A stretch of DNA of 24,498 nucleotides from DASWUZ01 sp036401395 (lineage in GTDB: Bacteria > Acidobacteriota > Terriglobia > Terriglobales > Acidobacteriaceae). Position 1 is the first letter of the stretch; every line of letters begins with the position of its first letter. The translations under genes were made by a program, and so were the position numbers. The notes below the pieces were generated by a model. That model was not told the origin of the DNA. It ran no database searches and was given only the letters and a program-made list of their open reading frames with translations. The DNA lies in NCBI GenBank assembly GCA_036401395.1, contig DASWUZ010000132.1:1-24498 (forward strand). The letters are read 5' to 3'. This document shows positions 1 to 8,070 of this stretch, in pieces.

Positions 1-129
<129 letters not shown>

Positions 130-176
130 AACTGTTGCCACCTACCTTCGACGGAGGTCGTTGGTAAGGCAGCTGA

Positions 177-203
177 CCTCGCGAAGCTCGAAAGTCCGCG
201 AGG
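177..203 (-). other. Leader hairpin between boxA and 16S
   Basis: Perfect 7-bp inverted repeat CCTCGCG (177-183) and CGCGAGG (197-203) with a 13-nt loop, about 50-75 nt upstream of the mature 16S end. It could be a processing or folding element of the pre-rRNA. The partner flank downstream of 16S lies outside the window, so an RNase III stem cannot be assessed. Confidence 0.45.
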
Positions 204-269
204 CTATTAACTTGTGAGAATGATCAAACCAAACTTCTTTGTCATCTCACGACTGGCATGTTCAACCTG

Positions 270-282
270 ATTGTCAAAGATC
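270..282 (-). promoter_or_regulatory. boxA-like antitermination site of the rRNA leader
   Basis: The minus strand reads GATCTTTGACAAT, close to the rRNA boxA consensus (E. coli TGCTCTTTAACAA), about 140 nt upstream of the mature 16S 5' end. In bacterial rRNA operons boxA RNA is bound by NusB/NusE and prevents Rho termination. Sequence match and position support the call; function is not tested here. Confidence 0.6.
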
Positions 283-413
283 CTTGCCGGTGACCGCCTA
301 AGCGGGCCGCTTTTGGATCGGGATCCACGGCGGATTAAGCCGCGTGTCCTCGAACTTGTGCGCTGCAATTGTCTGCGATTTTCATCAGCGGACGTTTTTA
401 CGCGAACTTTTCG

Positions 414-443
414 AGACTATCTCAAACCGGAGCATCCAGTCAA
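414..443 (-). promoter_or_regulatory. Third, weaker candidate rRNA promoter
   Basis: Minus strand TTGACT (443-438), five of six to the -35 consensus, followed after 18 bp by TAGTCT (419-414), a poor -10. It is the candidate closest to boxA (~120 nt upstream of it). Listed because the -35 is good; the -10 makes it uncertain. Confidence 0.22.
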
Positions 444-556
444 GCAAATTTCTGAGGAAATCTCAGATGTTCGCTTCGGGCTCTGTCGGTCGCATGTCTA
501 CGAAAGACGCGTGCAGCACTGAATTTGAAAGATCAATCCAGCGAGCAATGCTCGTG

Positions 557-648
557 GACGGGCACTAAGCCCTTGAGGATTTCTCCTCATACTGCAATGG
601 ATTGTTCGCTCTGGAAGGTAGTACCTTCTGGGGCAACGAGTGCCCGTC
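557..648 (-). other. Structured RNA-like element: 10-bp outer stem with two inner hairpins
   Basis: A perfect 10-bp inverted repeat GACGGGCACT (557-566) / AGTGCCCGTC (639-648) encloses two further hairpins: TGAGGA (574-579) / TCCTCA (584-589) and GAAGGT (614-619) / ACCTTC (623-628). Together they would make a three-way junction. Read on the minus strand, the direction of the rRNA leader, the first inner hairpin closes with GAAA, a stable GNRA tetraloop. A fourth small stem, CGAGC/GCTCG, lies just outside at 542-554. No known RNA family was recognised. Orientation and function are inferred. Confidence 0.4.
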
Positions 649-773
649 GAACTTGCTACTTCACTCTCCGGAATCGAACAACTCAGATTCGGGTGCAGAT
701 TCGAAAACCCGCCGGTGAAGCTTTGATCCCACTGCCGACTGCTGTTGCAACCAACTACTGTTGCGACTCTCTT

Positions 774-802
774 ACTGTATCACATCTGAGCATCTCCGGC
801 AA
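774..802 (-). promoter_or_regulatory. Candidate rRNA promoter with extended -10
   Basis: On the minus strand TTGCCG (802-797) is followed after 17 bp by TACAGT (779-774), which is preceded by TGA, an extended -10 pattern. Each hexamer matches the sigma-70 consensus at four of six positions. Transcription would run toward 16S, starting near 767 and crossing the structured element at 557-648. Other candidates are at 861-889 and 414-443; which one is used cannot be decided from sequence. Confidence 0.35.
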
Positions 803-860
803 CATCGACCGTTCACAGCCCGGTCTGCCTGAAGCGACTCACCACTCAACAACTTCCCAA

Positions 861-889
861 TAATACCAAGCCGAGGCCGGCTCAGCAAT
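861..889 (-). promoter_or_regulatory. Second candidate rRNA promoter
   Basis: Minus strand TTGCTG (889-884), 17-bp spacer, TATTAT (866-861). The -10 matches consensus at five of six positions, the -35 only at its TTG. It faces the 16S gene and would be the most distal of a tandem set, about 720 nt upstream of 16S. Confidence 0.3.
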
Positions 890-969
890 GTGGAAAATCC
901 CGGTCTAGAAAAATTCTGGCCACCAGCTCCACTTTTGCGTTATCTTAGCTGCCCTGAGGAGGTGTCAGC

Positions 970-1482
970 TTGTTTACCAGACAGCAGATCGCGGACGCTT
1001 GCCGCAAGTGGGGGCCATCTCTGGCCGGAAACACAGGCATAGACGGGGTCAGGCTCTTATGGGCCATCTCCGGATGTGAATCGAGCTTCGGCGCGAACTG
1101 CCCGCCAAGGCACGAGACGGCTTTCGATGTGGGTGGGCGGTATTGCGCGACTGCGCTGGTGGCGAAGTATGGACCGCTCGGTGCTTCGTCCTTTGGCCCG
1201 TGGCAGATCATGCTGGTGAACTGCGGTCAGCCCGCCGGCCCCGACGACTTTCAGGACGTTGACTTCGCCGCGCAGCAGACGATCAACTTCATCAACTCGC
1301 GCATCATGCTCCATGAGAGAGCAACCACTGTTGCGCAGGTCGCCGATGCGTATAACTCCGGCGACTGGCGAGACAACATTGTGCCTCAGCGGTATATCGA
1401 CCAGTGTCAAGGCTACTACGACAATGAGCCGATGCCGGAGCCTCTACTGCCGGATCCGATCACGCCCAGCAGCACTTCTTGA
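970..1482 (+). CDS. Lysozyme/lytic transglycosylase-like protein
   Basis: Predicted 170-residue peptidoglycan-active protein with a lysozyme-like fold. The N-terminal helix region leads to CESSFG, where Glu37 sits like the catalytic acid of SLT-type transglycosylases; GPWQIM at 76-81 and AYNSGD at 127-132 match the conserved GxxQI and AYNxG motifs of that superfamily. The C-terminus is a short Pro-rich tail. The start is TTG at 970, chosen because a strong AGGAGG (957-962) lies seven bases upstream and no other start fits. No signal peptide is visible, so export would need another route, or the protein may act on a different substrate or after lysis. It stands alone between an rRNA operon and a convergent giant gene. 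A phage or effector origin is possible but nothing nearby supports it. The fold is fairly sure; the role is unknown. Confidence 0.75.
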   Translation: MFTRQQIADACRKWGPSLAGNTGIDGVRLLWAISGCESSFGANCPPRHETAFDVGGRYCATALVAKYGPLGASSFGPWQIMLVNCGQPAGPDDFQDVDFAAQQTINFINSRIMLHERATTVAQVADAYNSGDWRDNIVPQRYIDQCQGYYDNEPMPEPLLPDPITPSSTS

Positions 1483-1574
1483 GAGGCGAGCCGCTGGAAG
1501 AGCCGACGATTTTCGTTTGAAGTGTTCAGGGGTAATTCTCTGAGTCAGCAGTGACCTCACGCGCTGCTCGAAAG

Positions 1575-4500
1575 TCACTGGACGATCAGGGTGAAGGTCA
1601 CTGAATGCGCCTCAGGCGGCTGCGTGCCCGTCACGGTAATAGTGTAGGTCCCTGACGGAGTGGTATTGCCACCACCACCGCCAGTACCCGTTGAAGACAC
1701 CGTCGCTCCTCCGCAACCGGACATGCCGAGTGCGAGTGCTGCAGCGAGCAACGTCAAGCCCAACAGCGAGCCGGTGCTCAAGCCGCGCCTGCAGTTTCGT
1801 CCCGCTTTGCGGGATTTTCGCAACAGGCGTGCCGGAAGCACCATACCCAACAGCACGAGTTCTGCTTTTCTCAATGCACCCGGCAAAGCGGGGGGCCGCG
1901 CTGTTCCCAGGCTGATGCCAACGCCGGTAGTTACAAGCACGTTAACTTTTATCGTCATGCCAGGAACCAGGGTCACCGACGAAGGCGTGAAGCCGCAGGT
2001 CGAATATGCGGGCAGCCCTGAGCATGTCATCGCTACGGCGCCGCTCGACCCCGGGTCGGCGACCACATCGACTGCATAGCCGGCTGATGCTCCGCTGGCG
2101 ATCGACGCGGTAATCGCGCCATTCGCCTGGACGCTGAATGTCGAGCCAACTGCCACGGAGGTTCCCGTCCCTGTCAGACCCACTTTCTGGGCTCCCAGCA
2201 CGGTGGTTACGGTGAGGGTGCCGACCGCAGCCCCCAGATGGCTGGGCGTATAGACGACGTTAAGCGCGCAGCTGGATTGGCCAGCCAGCACCGTTCCGCA
2301 AGCGCTCACCACGCTGAAATCGCCAGTGATAGTTGTTTTGATCCCGGTGAGCGTCGCTTCGCCCATGTTGCTAAGGGTCACCGCCTGGGCCGCGCTGGCG
2401 ATGCCAAGCATCTGGCTCCCAAATGCCAGTGTCAGCGGCGAGAGCCCGGCCGTAGCAGGCGTTTGTACGGGCCCGTTCAGCGCGACCGTCTGTGTATGCA
2501 GAGCGTCAGTGACTGTGAGAACGCCGGTGTCTATGCCGGTGTGGGTCGGCGTGAAAGTCACATCGAAGATGCAGCTTGCGCCTGCCGCCAGGGAGGGGCC
2601 GCAGGTGGTGGAGGGAGCGAGAGCGAAATCACCGCCTGCGCTCGCTCCAATCCCAGTAAGGGTTGTGCCCGCCGAGTTGGTTAACGTGACGGATTGAGGA
2701 GGGCTGGTCGTATTCAGCGCCTGCGGGAAGAAGGTCAGTGAAGCAGGGCTGAGTGAGTCGGTGGGCGCGACGACGGCATTCCCGGTAAGCGCCACAGTCT
2801 GGGCGCGAAGTACGTCAACCACGGTGAGGACGCCTGTCTCTGCGCCCGCAGTCGCGGGGCTGTAGATTACGGTCATGGTACAGGTGGTGTGGCCGGGGAG
2901 AGTGGAGGCGCACAGATTATTGCCGAGGACGAAGTCCCCGGCAATACTAACGACGATGCCGGTCAGGCTGAGGTCGCCCTTGTTCGATAGCGTGACCAGT
3001 TGTGGCGCGCTGGAAGTGTTAAGGGTCTGGTTACCGAAGCTTAGGGTCGGGGGTGTCAGGGCGTCAGTGGCTGCCGTTTGCCCAAAGCCGGTAAGCGGCA
3101 CCTGCTGGGTTTGAAGAGCATCGGTGACGATCAGATTGCCCGCATTTGCGCCGGCCGTAGTTGGCAGAAATTCGAGGGCAAAAACACAACTGGATTGGGG
3201 GGCAAGGGCAGGCCCGCAGCCACTCTGCAGGATGAAGCTGCCGGTGACCCTGGCGGCGATTCCCGGGAGCGCCACATTGCCCGAGTTGGTTAGAGATATG
3301 TGCCGGGTCACGCTGGCCGTATTCAAAGGCACGCTGCCGAAATCGAGGGCGGAAGGCGCGAGTACGTCCGTCGCCGGGGCCTGGCCGGTGCCTGTCAGAG
3401 GGACTACGAGAGGGCCTGTCAGTGCTGAGCTTGTGACGCTCACGCTTCCCGGGCGAGTTCCCGATGCTGTTGGCGTGAATACGATCTGCAAGGCGCAGCT
3501 GGCATTCGCCTGGAGAGTCTGGGGACAAGTGTTGGTTGCGATGGCGTAGTCGCCGGTGATCGCGAAAGCGAGCCCGGTCATCGGAGTGCCGGCCGCGCTG
3601 GTGATGGTCAGGGTCTGCGGAGCGCTGGCGACCTGGAGGTTCACTGCTCCAAAGGCGAGCGAAGAGGGACTGGCAGCAAGCGCCGTTGAGGAGAGACCGG
3701 TACCGCTGAGCGCTACCGTCTGGGTACCGTTGGCGTCGGTGATTAGAAGGCTGCCGATCTCGGGTCCTGTCCTGGTCGGCAGATAGCTGACCGAAAAGGT
3801 GCAGCTCGCGTGCCCCTGAAGGGTTGGAGTGCAGCCGCTGTTCAGCACAAAATCACCGGTGGCGCCGGCGGAGATCAGGGTCAGGACGGCGCTCGATTGG
3901 TCTAATAAGGTCACAAATTGCGGAGTGCTGGGGACATTCAGCGGCTGCGGCGAGAACACCAGCGACAGGGGAGTAACGATATCGACCGCCGCGGGCAGGC
4001 CCGTTCCGCTCAGAGTCACCGTTTGGGAATGGAGCGCGTCGCTGATGGTAAGGAGGCCTGAAGCGGGACCGGCCCGCGTAGGCAGATAAGTTACGAGAAG
4101 GAGGCAGGAAGTGTGGCCTGCGAGGGAATTTCCACAACCGCTGCTGACCGAGAAATCGCCGGAGGCGGTCGCAGCGATCGAGGTGAGCGTTATGTCTCCG
4201 TTGTTAGTGATGGTAACGGCCTGAGAGGCGCCGGCAATGCCAATCACCTGTGCTGAAAAGGTGAGTGCCATCGGGCTGAGCACGTCCGTGGGCGGGGCAA
4301 GTCCAGTACCGTTCAGTGGAATTGTCTGGGTGCCGACGCTATCGACGATGGTCAGCGCTCCGGTCCTTGAGCCTGAGGCCGAGGGGGTGAAGTTGATTGC
4401 TATAGAGCATCCGGTATTGGGTGGGAGCGTGGGCCCGCAGGTGTTGTTCACAATCTGGAAGTCGCCCGTGCTGGTCTCTGAGCTTAGATTTACTGCGACT

Positions 4501-7500
4501 CCTCCAGTGTTCGAGATGGTGACTACCTGGGACGGGCTGGCCGCGCCAATCGCGTAGCCACCGAAAGCGAGGCTGGTGGGCAGAGGGACTACGGAGGCGC
4601 CTGGGATTCCGTTGCCGTTGAGGGTCGCGGTGAGCTGGCCTCCCGGAACGTTGGCGAAGACGGTCAGGGTGCCTGGCCTTGCTCCGAGCACTGACGGATT
4701 GAAGGTGATCTGTATCGTGCAGCTCGACCCGCCGGCTAAGGAAACCAGGCAATTATCCGACTCGGTGTAGTCAGTGGTGGCTGTGATCCTTGAGAAGGTC
4801 AGGAGCAGGGCGCCTGTGTTCGTGAGGGTGAGTGTCTGTGGGGTACCGGGGGTCGAGAGGGGCTGGCTGGGGAAAGTGAGGCCCCCCGGCGCGAGGGTAG
4901 CAGTAGTTTGCGTCGAGGCGAGAGCTGTCTGCCAGACCCCGCGGCCATAGGTCGCCGCCTGTAGTTCTTCCTGGCCTGGGCTCGCAGATCCCCGGGAGCC
5001 CGCGTTGCCCGGGTTGAATATCGTCAGTTTGGTTACGGGTGCGTCGGGCAGGGACGTTCCATAGGAACTCCAGCATGCGCCCCCGTTCGCGCACGCCCCG
5101 ATCTGATTGGTGGAGAACACACCTACATCAAGGCCGAGATAAACGCTGTTGGCGTCGTTGGGGTCTACGATGATTGAGTTCACCGGGCCGGGCGGCAGAT
5201 TGGCGGTTATGTTCAGCCAGTGCGCGCCGCCGTCGGTGGAGGAGTAGACACGCGGCTCGCTGATGCCATTCCCGCTGAAGCCCTCGATTGCCGCGTAGAC
5301 TGTGTTGCCGGTCGGGTCGTGCGCATCCACGGCAATGCTCGAGATTGCAAAGCCTCCCGGGTTGAAGAGGCCCTGGTTTCCGGGATCGTTGGTTACGGGA
5401 GAGGTGGACTGGTCGGTCCAGGGAGTTGTGGCGCCGGACGAGGTGCTGACGGCCGCGGAATATATGCGCCCGGCGACTGTGGAACCTCCGTCAAATACGC
5501 CCGCCATTCCGGCGTAGATCAGTTCCTGAGAGCCGGGCAGATTCGACACGGTACCGCTCGCGGCAAGCGACCGGATGACGCCGTTGCTGGTGCAAACCTG
5601 GTTTGATCCGCCGGGGCCAGCGCCGTCTAGAAATGGGCTGATGTCGTTGGCGGCGCTCCAACCGGAGCCACCTGAGCCAGGTCCTCGCCAGACACGGCAG
5701 GTGCCGACGATGATCTGAGCGGTATCCTGCGGATCGAGTATCCATGCGGCTGGATAAGGCAGCGCGTCTCCATCCCCGCCGACCTGAGCGCTTCCGATGA
5801 TGACGGGCCCGAATCCGGCGATGGAGCAGTTGTCTCCCTGGTTGCAGGCGTGAATGCTCACTCCGCTGCCCGATGCGGCAAACCAGTTGGCGGGGGCGGC
5901 GGGGTCGATGGCAACGTCGCTGCCCTCGCCGTCCAGCACCTGGGGCCATATCGTCTGTCCGGGGGGCTCAGGGGCGCTCGTGCCCAGCACCCCCTGCGCG
6001 GCGAGATTGATCGCCGGATTGGTAGGGTCGGTTGCGAGTCCGGCGACCTCGCTGAGCGAACCCAGCGCTCCATTGAGATTTTGGAATTGGGCTGCGTCGG
6101 CGGCTGAACACGGTGGGCTCGTCTGAGTCACTCCGTCTGTGGTGCGCCAAAGCCCGCCGTCATTGCCGAAGTACATCAGCCCTGGAAGGGCTGAATTCAG
6201 AGAAGCAGCCTGGGTCGCGTCGACGGAATGTTGGGCTGGAGCGACCTGCGCGGCGGCGCAGGTGTTTACATTGGTGGTGTTTCGCCAGGCGCAGCCCGCC
6301 GCCAGGCTACAGCGAAAAATGTCTTCCGTACCGGCATAAAGGATGGTGTCGTTGCTGACCGGCACGGCTGCGAGCCATAGGTCGTAGTCGGCCTGGGGGA
6401 TGGCGCCGGTCCCGTCTTCAAGGGCTTGCGAAGGCAGACTCTGAAAGTTGACGGTTGGGGACGTGCATGCCCCGGATACCTGCGCACACGAATCCTGCCA
6501 AAGCCCCTGGTCAATGTTGTTGATGTCGGCGGTGATGGCGAAAAGATCGCCAGTAACCGGCTGCACTGCAAGTGCGCCGCGAAACAGAGGGCACGCCACG
6601 GAGGAGTAGCTGGCCGGGCAGCTGGTCGTGTCGAGTGAAGCGCCCGGCTGGGTCGCGGCGCGGATCCAGGTTATGCCGTCGAGCGACTCATAGTAGCCGT
6701 GGAAACGGATGGCGGCATAAAATCTGCGCCGCACTGGATTCCAGACCACGGCGGTTGCAGCTGCCGCAGTCGGGCTTGGCAACTGCGGCGACTGCACGAG
6801 CGAGCCTGGCGCATCTTGTATGGTGGCCAGCAGCCAGGTCGCGCCTGCATCGGTGGAGTAGTAAACGCCAACCTGGCTGACGGCGTTTTCTGCATTGACG
6901 ATGATGCTTTCGCTCGATTCCGAGACGGCGGCAACCACCAGATTTGGATTGGTGTTGCTCCAGGCGAATCCTGCGAAGGCCAAGCCGGTAAACTGGCGGC
7001 TGGTGTACTGAGTGGTCGCCGATTCGTTCGAGCGGTAAATGCGCGTCCAGGTCAGGCCGCCGTCGGTGGATCGCAGGATGCCCGACCCCCAGTAGGAGTC
7101 AAGAGCGTCGTTAGGGTCACCGGTTCCGGCCAGGACTACGCCCGTGCCCCCTGGCTGGACGGTGATGGCCCCAACGCTGATGCTGACTGCGCCGTTGACG
7201 GCGTTTCCATTGATGGAGTCGGTCAGAGGGCTAAATACTACGGTTGCAGGATTGCCGGCGGCGTTGGTTGATTTCCAGACTCCTCCGCCGGTAGAGCCTA
7301 TGTACACAGTATTGCCGCTGGGGTCGGCCGGATCGACGGCGATGCTTGAGATGCGTCCCGTGACCTTGCCATAGGCGGAGGTTGTGACTTGTGCAGGGCC
7401 GAGTGGGATCCAAGCGCCGCCCGCAGGAATTGCGGCGGGCCCTGCGGATTGCTGCAATTGTAGATATTGTGCGTGGGCTCGACTAAGAGCGAGTGCCGGG

Positions 7501-7883
7501 CGATGACCGGCAGTCCATCCTCGCTGCGACAGAAAATGCACGGCGGACGCGCGGGCTGCCGCTGCACTTCCAAGTGCGTATGGGGCGCGCTGAGGAGCGG
7601 AAGTAATTTTGTGAGAGGCATCCGGGGCGGGAGTAGAGGCCGCTGGTCCCTTGGAAACCGGAGAAGCGGGAGGCCGTGGAGCAGGCAACTGGGGAGAGGC
7701 CAGCGGCGCTGCTGTCAACAATGCCAAGGCGAACACAAATCTGAGCCAAACGCCCCGTGAAGAGGGTCCTTCAGCCAATCCCTGCCGCGATTCATGACCG
7801 GAGGCAGGAGCGTGGCCTGAGCGGACGCAGGCGCACGCCCAGCACGGCGTGGGGAGAGCAGCAATTGATTTCAAGAGCCTCAC
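1575..7883 (-). CDS. Giant secreted BNR beta-propeller protein with nine ASH-type repeats
   Basis: Predicted 2102-residue exported protein of unknown role, possibly adhesion or glycan binding. A hydrophobic segment at residues ~47-62 looks like a signal peptide after an unusually long n-region, so the true start may lie downstream of the GTG at 7883, which has no clear ribosome binding site. Residues ~155-985 carry Asp-box/BNR motifs (such as STDGGLTW, STDAGATW, STDGGAHW) of sialidase/VPS10-like propellers. Residues ~995-1905 are nine ~100-residue Ig-like repeats of the ASH / choice-of-anchor-D type, each with a C-x9-C pair. A unique beta region follows, then a basic stretch, a hydrophobic helix ending in GMSGCGG (~2040-2062), a Gly-rich linker and a final short beta motif containing YTITVTG. 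The gene converges on the lysozyme-like gene. Catalytic activity cannot be assigned. Confidence 0.9.
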   Translation of the reverse strand: MRLLKSIAALPTPCWACACVRSGHAPASGHESRQGLAEGPSSRGVWLRFVFALALLTAAPLASPQLPAPRPPASPVSKGPAASTPAPDASHKITSAPQRAPYALGSAAAARASAVHFLSQRGWTAGHRPALALSRAHAQYLQLQQSAGPAAIPAGGAWIPLGPAQVTTSAYGKVTGRISSIAVDPADPSGNTVYIGSTGGGVWKSTNAAGNPATVVFSPLTDSINGNAVNGAVSISVGAITVQPGGTGVVLAGTGDPNDALDSYWGSGILRSTDGGLTWTRIYRSNESATTQYTSRQFTGLAFAGFAWSNTNPNLVVAAVSESSESIIVNAENAVSQVGVYYSTDAGATWLLATIQDAPGSLVQSPQLPSPTAAAATAVVWNPVRRRFYAAIRFHGYYESLDGITWIRAATQPGASLDTTSCPASYSSVACPLFRGALAVQPVTGDLFAITADINNIDQGLWQDSCAQVSGACTSPTVNFQSLPSQALEDGTGAIPQADYDLWLAAVPVSNDTILYAGTEDIFRCSLAAGCAWRNTTNVNTCAAAQVAPAQHSVDATQAASLNSALPGLMYFGNDGGLWRTTDGVTQTSPPCSAADAAQFQNLNGALGSLSEVAGLATDPTNPAINLAAQGVLGTSAPEPPGQTIWPQVLDGEGSDVAIDPAAPANWFAASGSGVSIHACNQGDNCSIAGFGPVIIGSAQVGGDGDALPYPAAWILDPQDTAQIIVGTCRVWRGPGSGGSGWSAANDISPFLDGAGPGGSNQVCTSNGVIRSLAASGTVSNLPGSQELIYAGMAGVFDGGSTVAGRIYSAAVSTSSGATTPWTDQSTSPVTNDPGNQGLFNPGGFAISSIAVDAHDPTGNTVYAAIEGFSGNGISEPRVYSSTDGGAHWLNITANLPPGPVNSIIVDPNDANSVYLGLDVGVFSTNQIGACANGGACWSSYGTSLPDAPVTKLTIFNPGNAGSRGSASPGQEELQAATYGRGVWQTALASTQTTATLAPGGLTFPSQPLSTPGTPQTLTLTNTGALLLTFSRITATTDYTESDNCLVSLAGGSSCTIQITFNPSVLGARPGTLTVFANVPGGQLTATLNGNGIPGASVVPLPTSLAFGGYAIGAASPSQVVTISNTGGVAVNLSSETSTGDFQIVNNTCGPTLPPNTGCSIAINFTPSASGSRTGALTIVDSVGTQTIPLNGTGLAPPTDVLSPMALTFSAQVIGIAGASQAVTITNNGDITLTSIAATASGDFSVSSGCGNSLAGHTSCLLLVTYLPTRAGPASGLLTISDALHSQTVTLSGTGLPAAVDIVTPLSLVFSPQPLNVPSTPQFVTLLDQSSAVLTLISAGATGDFVLNSGCTPTLQGHASCTFSVSYLPTRTGPEIGSLLITDANGTQTVALSGTGLSSTALAASPSSLAFGAVNLQVASAPQTLTITSAAGTPMTGLAFAITGDYAIATNTCPQTLQANASCALQIVFTPTASGTRPGSVSVTSSALTGPLVVPLTGTGQAPATDVLAPSALDFGSVPLNTASVTRHISLTNSGNVALPGIAARVTGSFILQSGCGPALAPQSSCVFALEFLPTTAGANAGNLIVTDALQTQQVPLTGFGQTAATDALTPPTLSFGNQTLNTSSAPQLVTLSNKGDLSLTGIVVSIAGDFVLGNNLCASTLPGHTTCTMTVIYSPATAGAETGVLTVVDVLRAQTVALTGNAVVAPTDSLSPASLTFFPQALNTTSPPQSVTLTNSAGTTLTGIGASAGGDFALAPSTTCGPSLAAGASCIFDVTFTPTHTGIDTGVLTVTDALHTQTVALNGPVQTPATAGLSPLTLAFGSQMLGIASAAQAVTLSNMGEATLTGIKTTITGDFSVVSACGTVLAGQSSCALNVVYTPSHLGAAVGTLTVTTVLGAQKVGLTGTGTSVAVGSTFSVQANGAITASIASGASAGYAVDVVADPGSSGAVAMTCSGLPAYSTCGFTPSSVTLVPGMTIKVNVLVTTGVGISLGTARPPALPGALRKAELVLLGMVLPARLLRKSRKAGRNCRRGLSTGSLLGLTLLAAALALGMSGCGGATVSSTGTGGGGGNTTPSGTYTITVTGTQPPEAHSVTFTLIVQ
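2161..4901 (-). repeat. Nine tandem ~300-bp coding repeats (ASH-type domains)
   Basis: Within the giant gene, nine consecutive units of about 100 codons share the order: S/L-x-L-x-F opening strand, a TLTN/TITN strand, G-D-F/Y, C-x9-C, F/Y-x-P-T, G-x-L-x-V, and a closing V-x-L-x-G-x-G. They are diverged rather than identical, so they reflect old internal duplications. The spacing of nine residues between the two cysteines is the same in all nine units. Confidence 0.9.
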
Positions 7884-8070
7884 ACGGGTAGATCACTCGT
7901 TCTCTAGTGGCTGCCTGGAACGCCCGAGGAAAGGGGGGCTGTGCCAGAGAAGAGTCGGTGCCCGCGAGCGAGGAGGGCGGGAAGGGACGTGAAAAATGCG
8001 AAAGATTACTGCGAGCAATTATGGCCTTGCATGGGCCGATGTGCAACCGCTCAGTAAAGCCTTGGGAGCT

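Larger units (their letters stand above)
130..969 (-). other. 16S rRNA leader and promoter region, no convincing protein gene
   Basis: These 840 bases separate the 16S 5' end from a divergently transcribed lysozyme-like gene. Short open frames occur on the plus strand (271-522, 344-568, 525-863), but they overlap one another, lack a ribosome binding site and have unremarkable composition, so I treat them as chance. On the minus strand the stretch is dense in inverted repeats: CCTCGCG/CGCGAGG at 177-183/197-203, TGGAT/ATCCA around 315-328, TCTGAG/CTCAGA around 452-468, plus the element at 557-648. A boxA-like site and three promoter-like hexamer pairs face the 16S gene. This fits a long rRNA leader with more than one promoter; that reading is inference from position. 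Confidence 0.7.

Noticed and set aside
668..712. tRNA-like GAATCGAAC and GATTCGAAAACCC strings
   Set aside because: They recall a tRNA T-arm, but no acceptor stem, anticodon arm or D-arm can be built around them on either strand.
271..863. Three overlapping small open frames upstream of 16S
   Set aside because: They overlap one another, have no ribosome binding site and lie in the hairpin-dense rRNA leader; none has recognisable protein features.
1483..1574. Terminator between the converging lysozyme-like and giant genes
   Set aside because: Only an interrupted AGCAG/CTGCT pairing and no T-run on either strand.
2238..4770. Many plus-strand frames antisense to the ASH repeats
   Set aside because: They recur with the period of the coding repeats and have shadow-type composition.
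2161..4901. Periodic repeats as a possible CRISPR or satellite array
   Set aside because: The period is ~300 bp, the copies are diverged, and the frame is continuous; they are protein domains.
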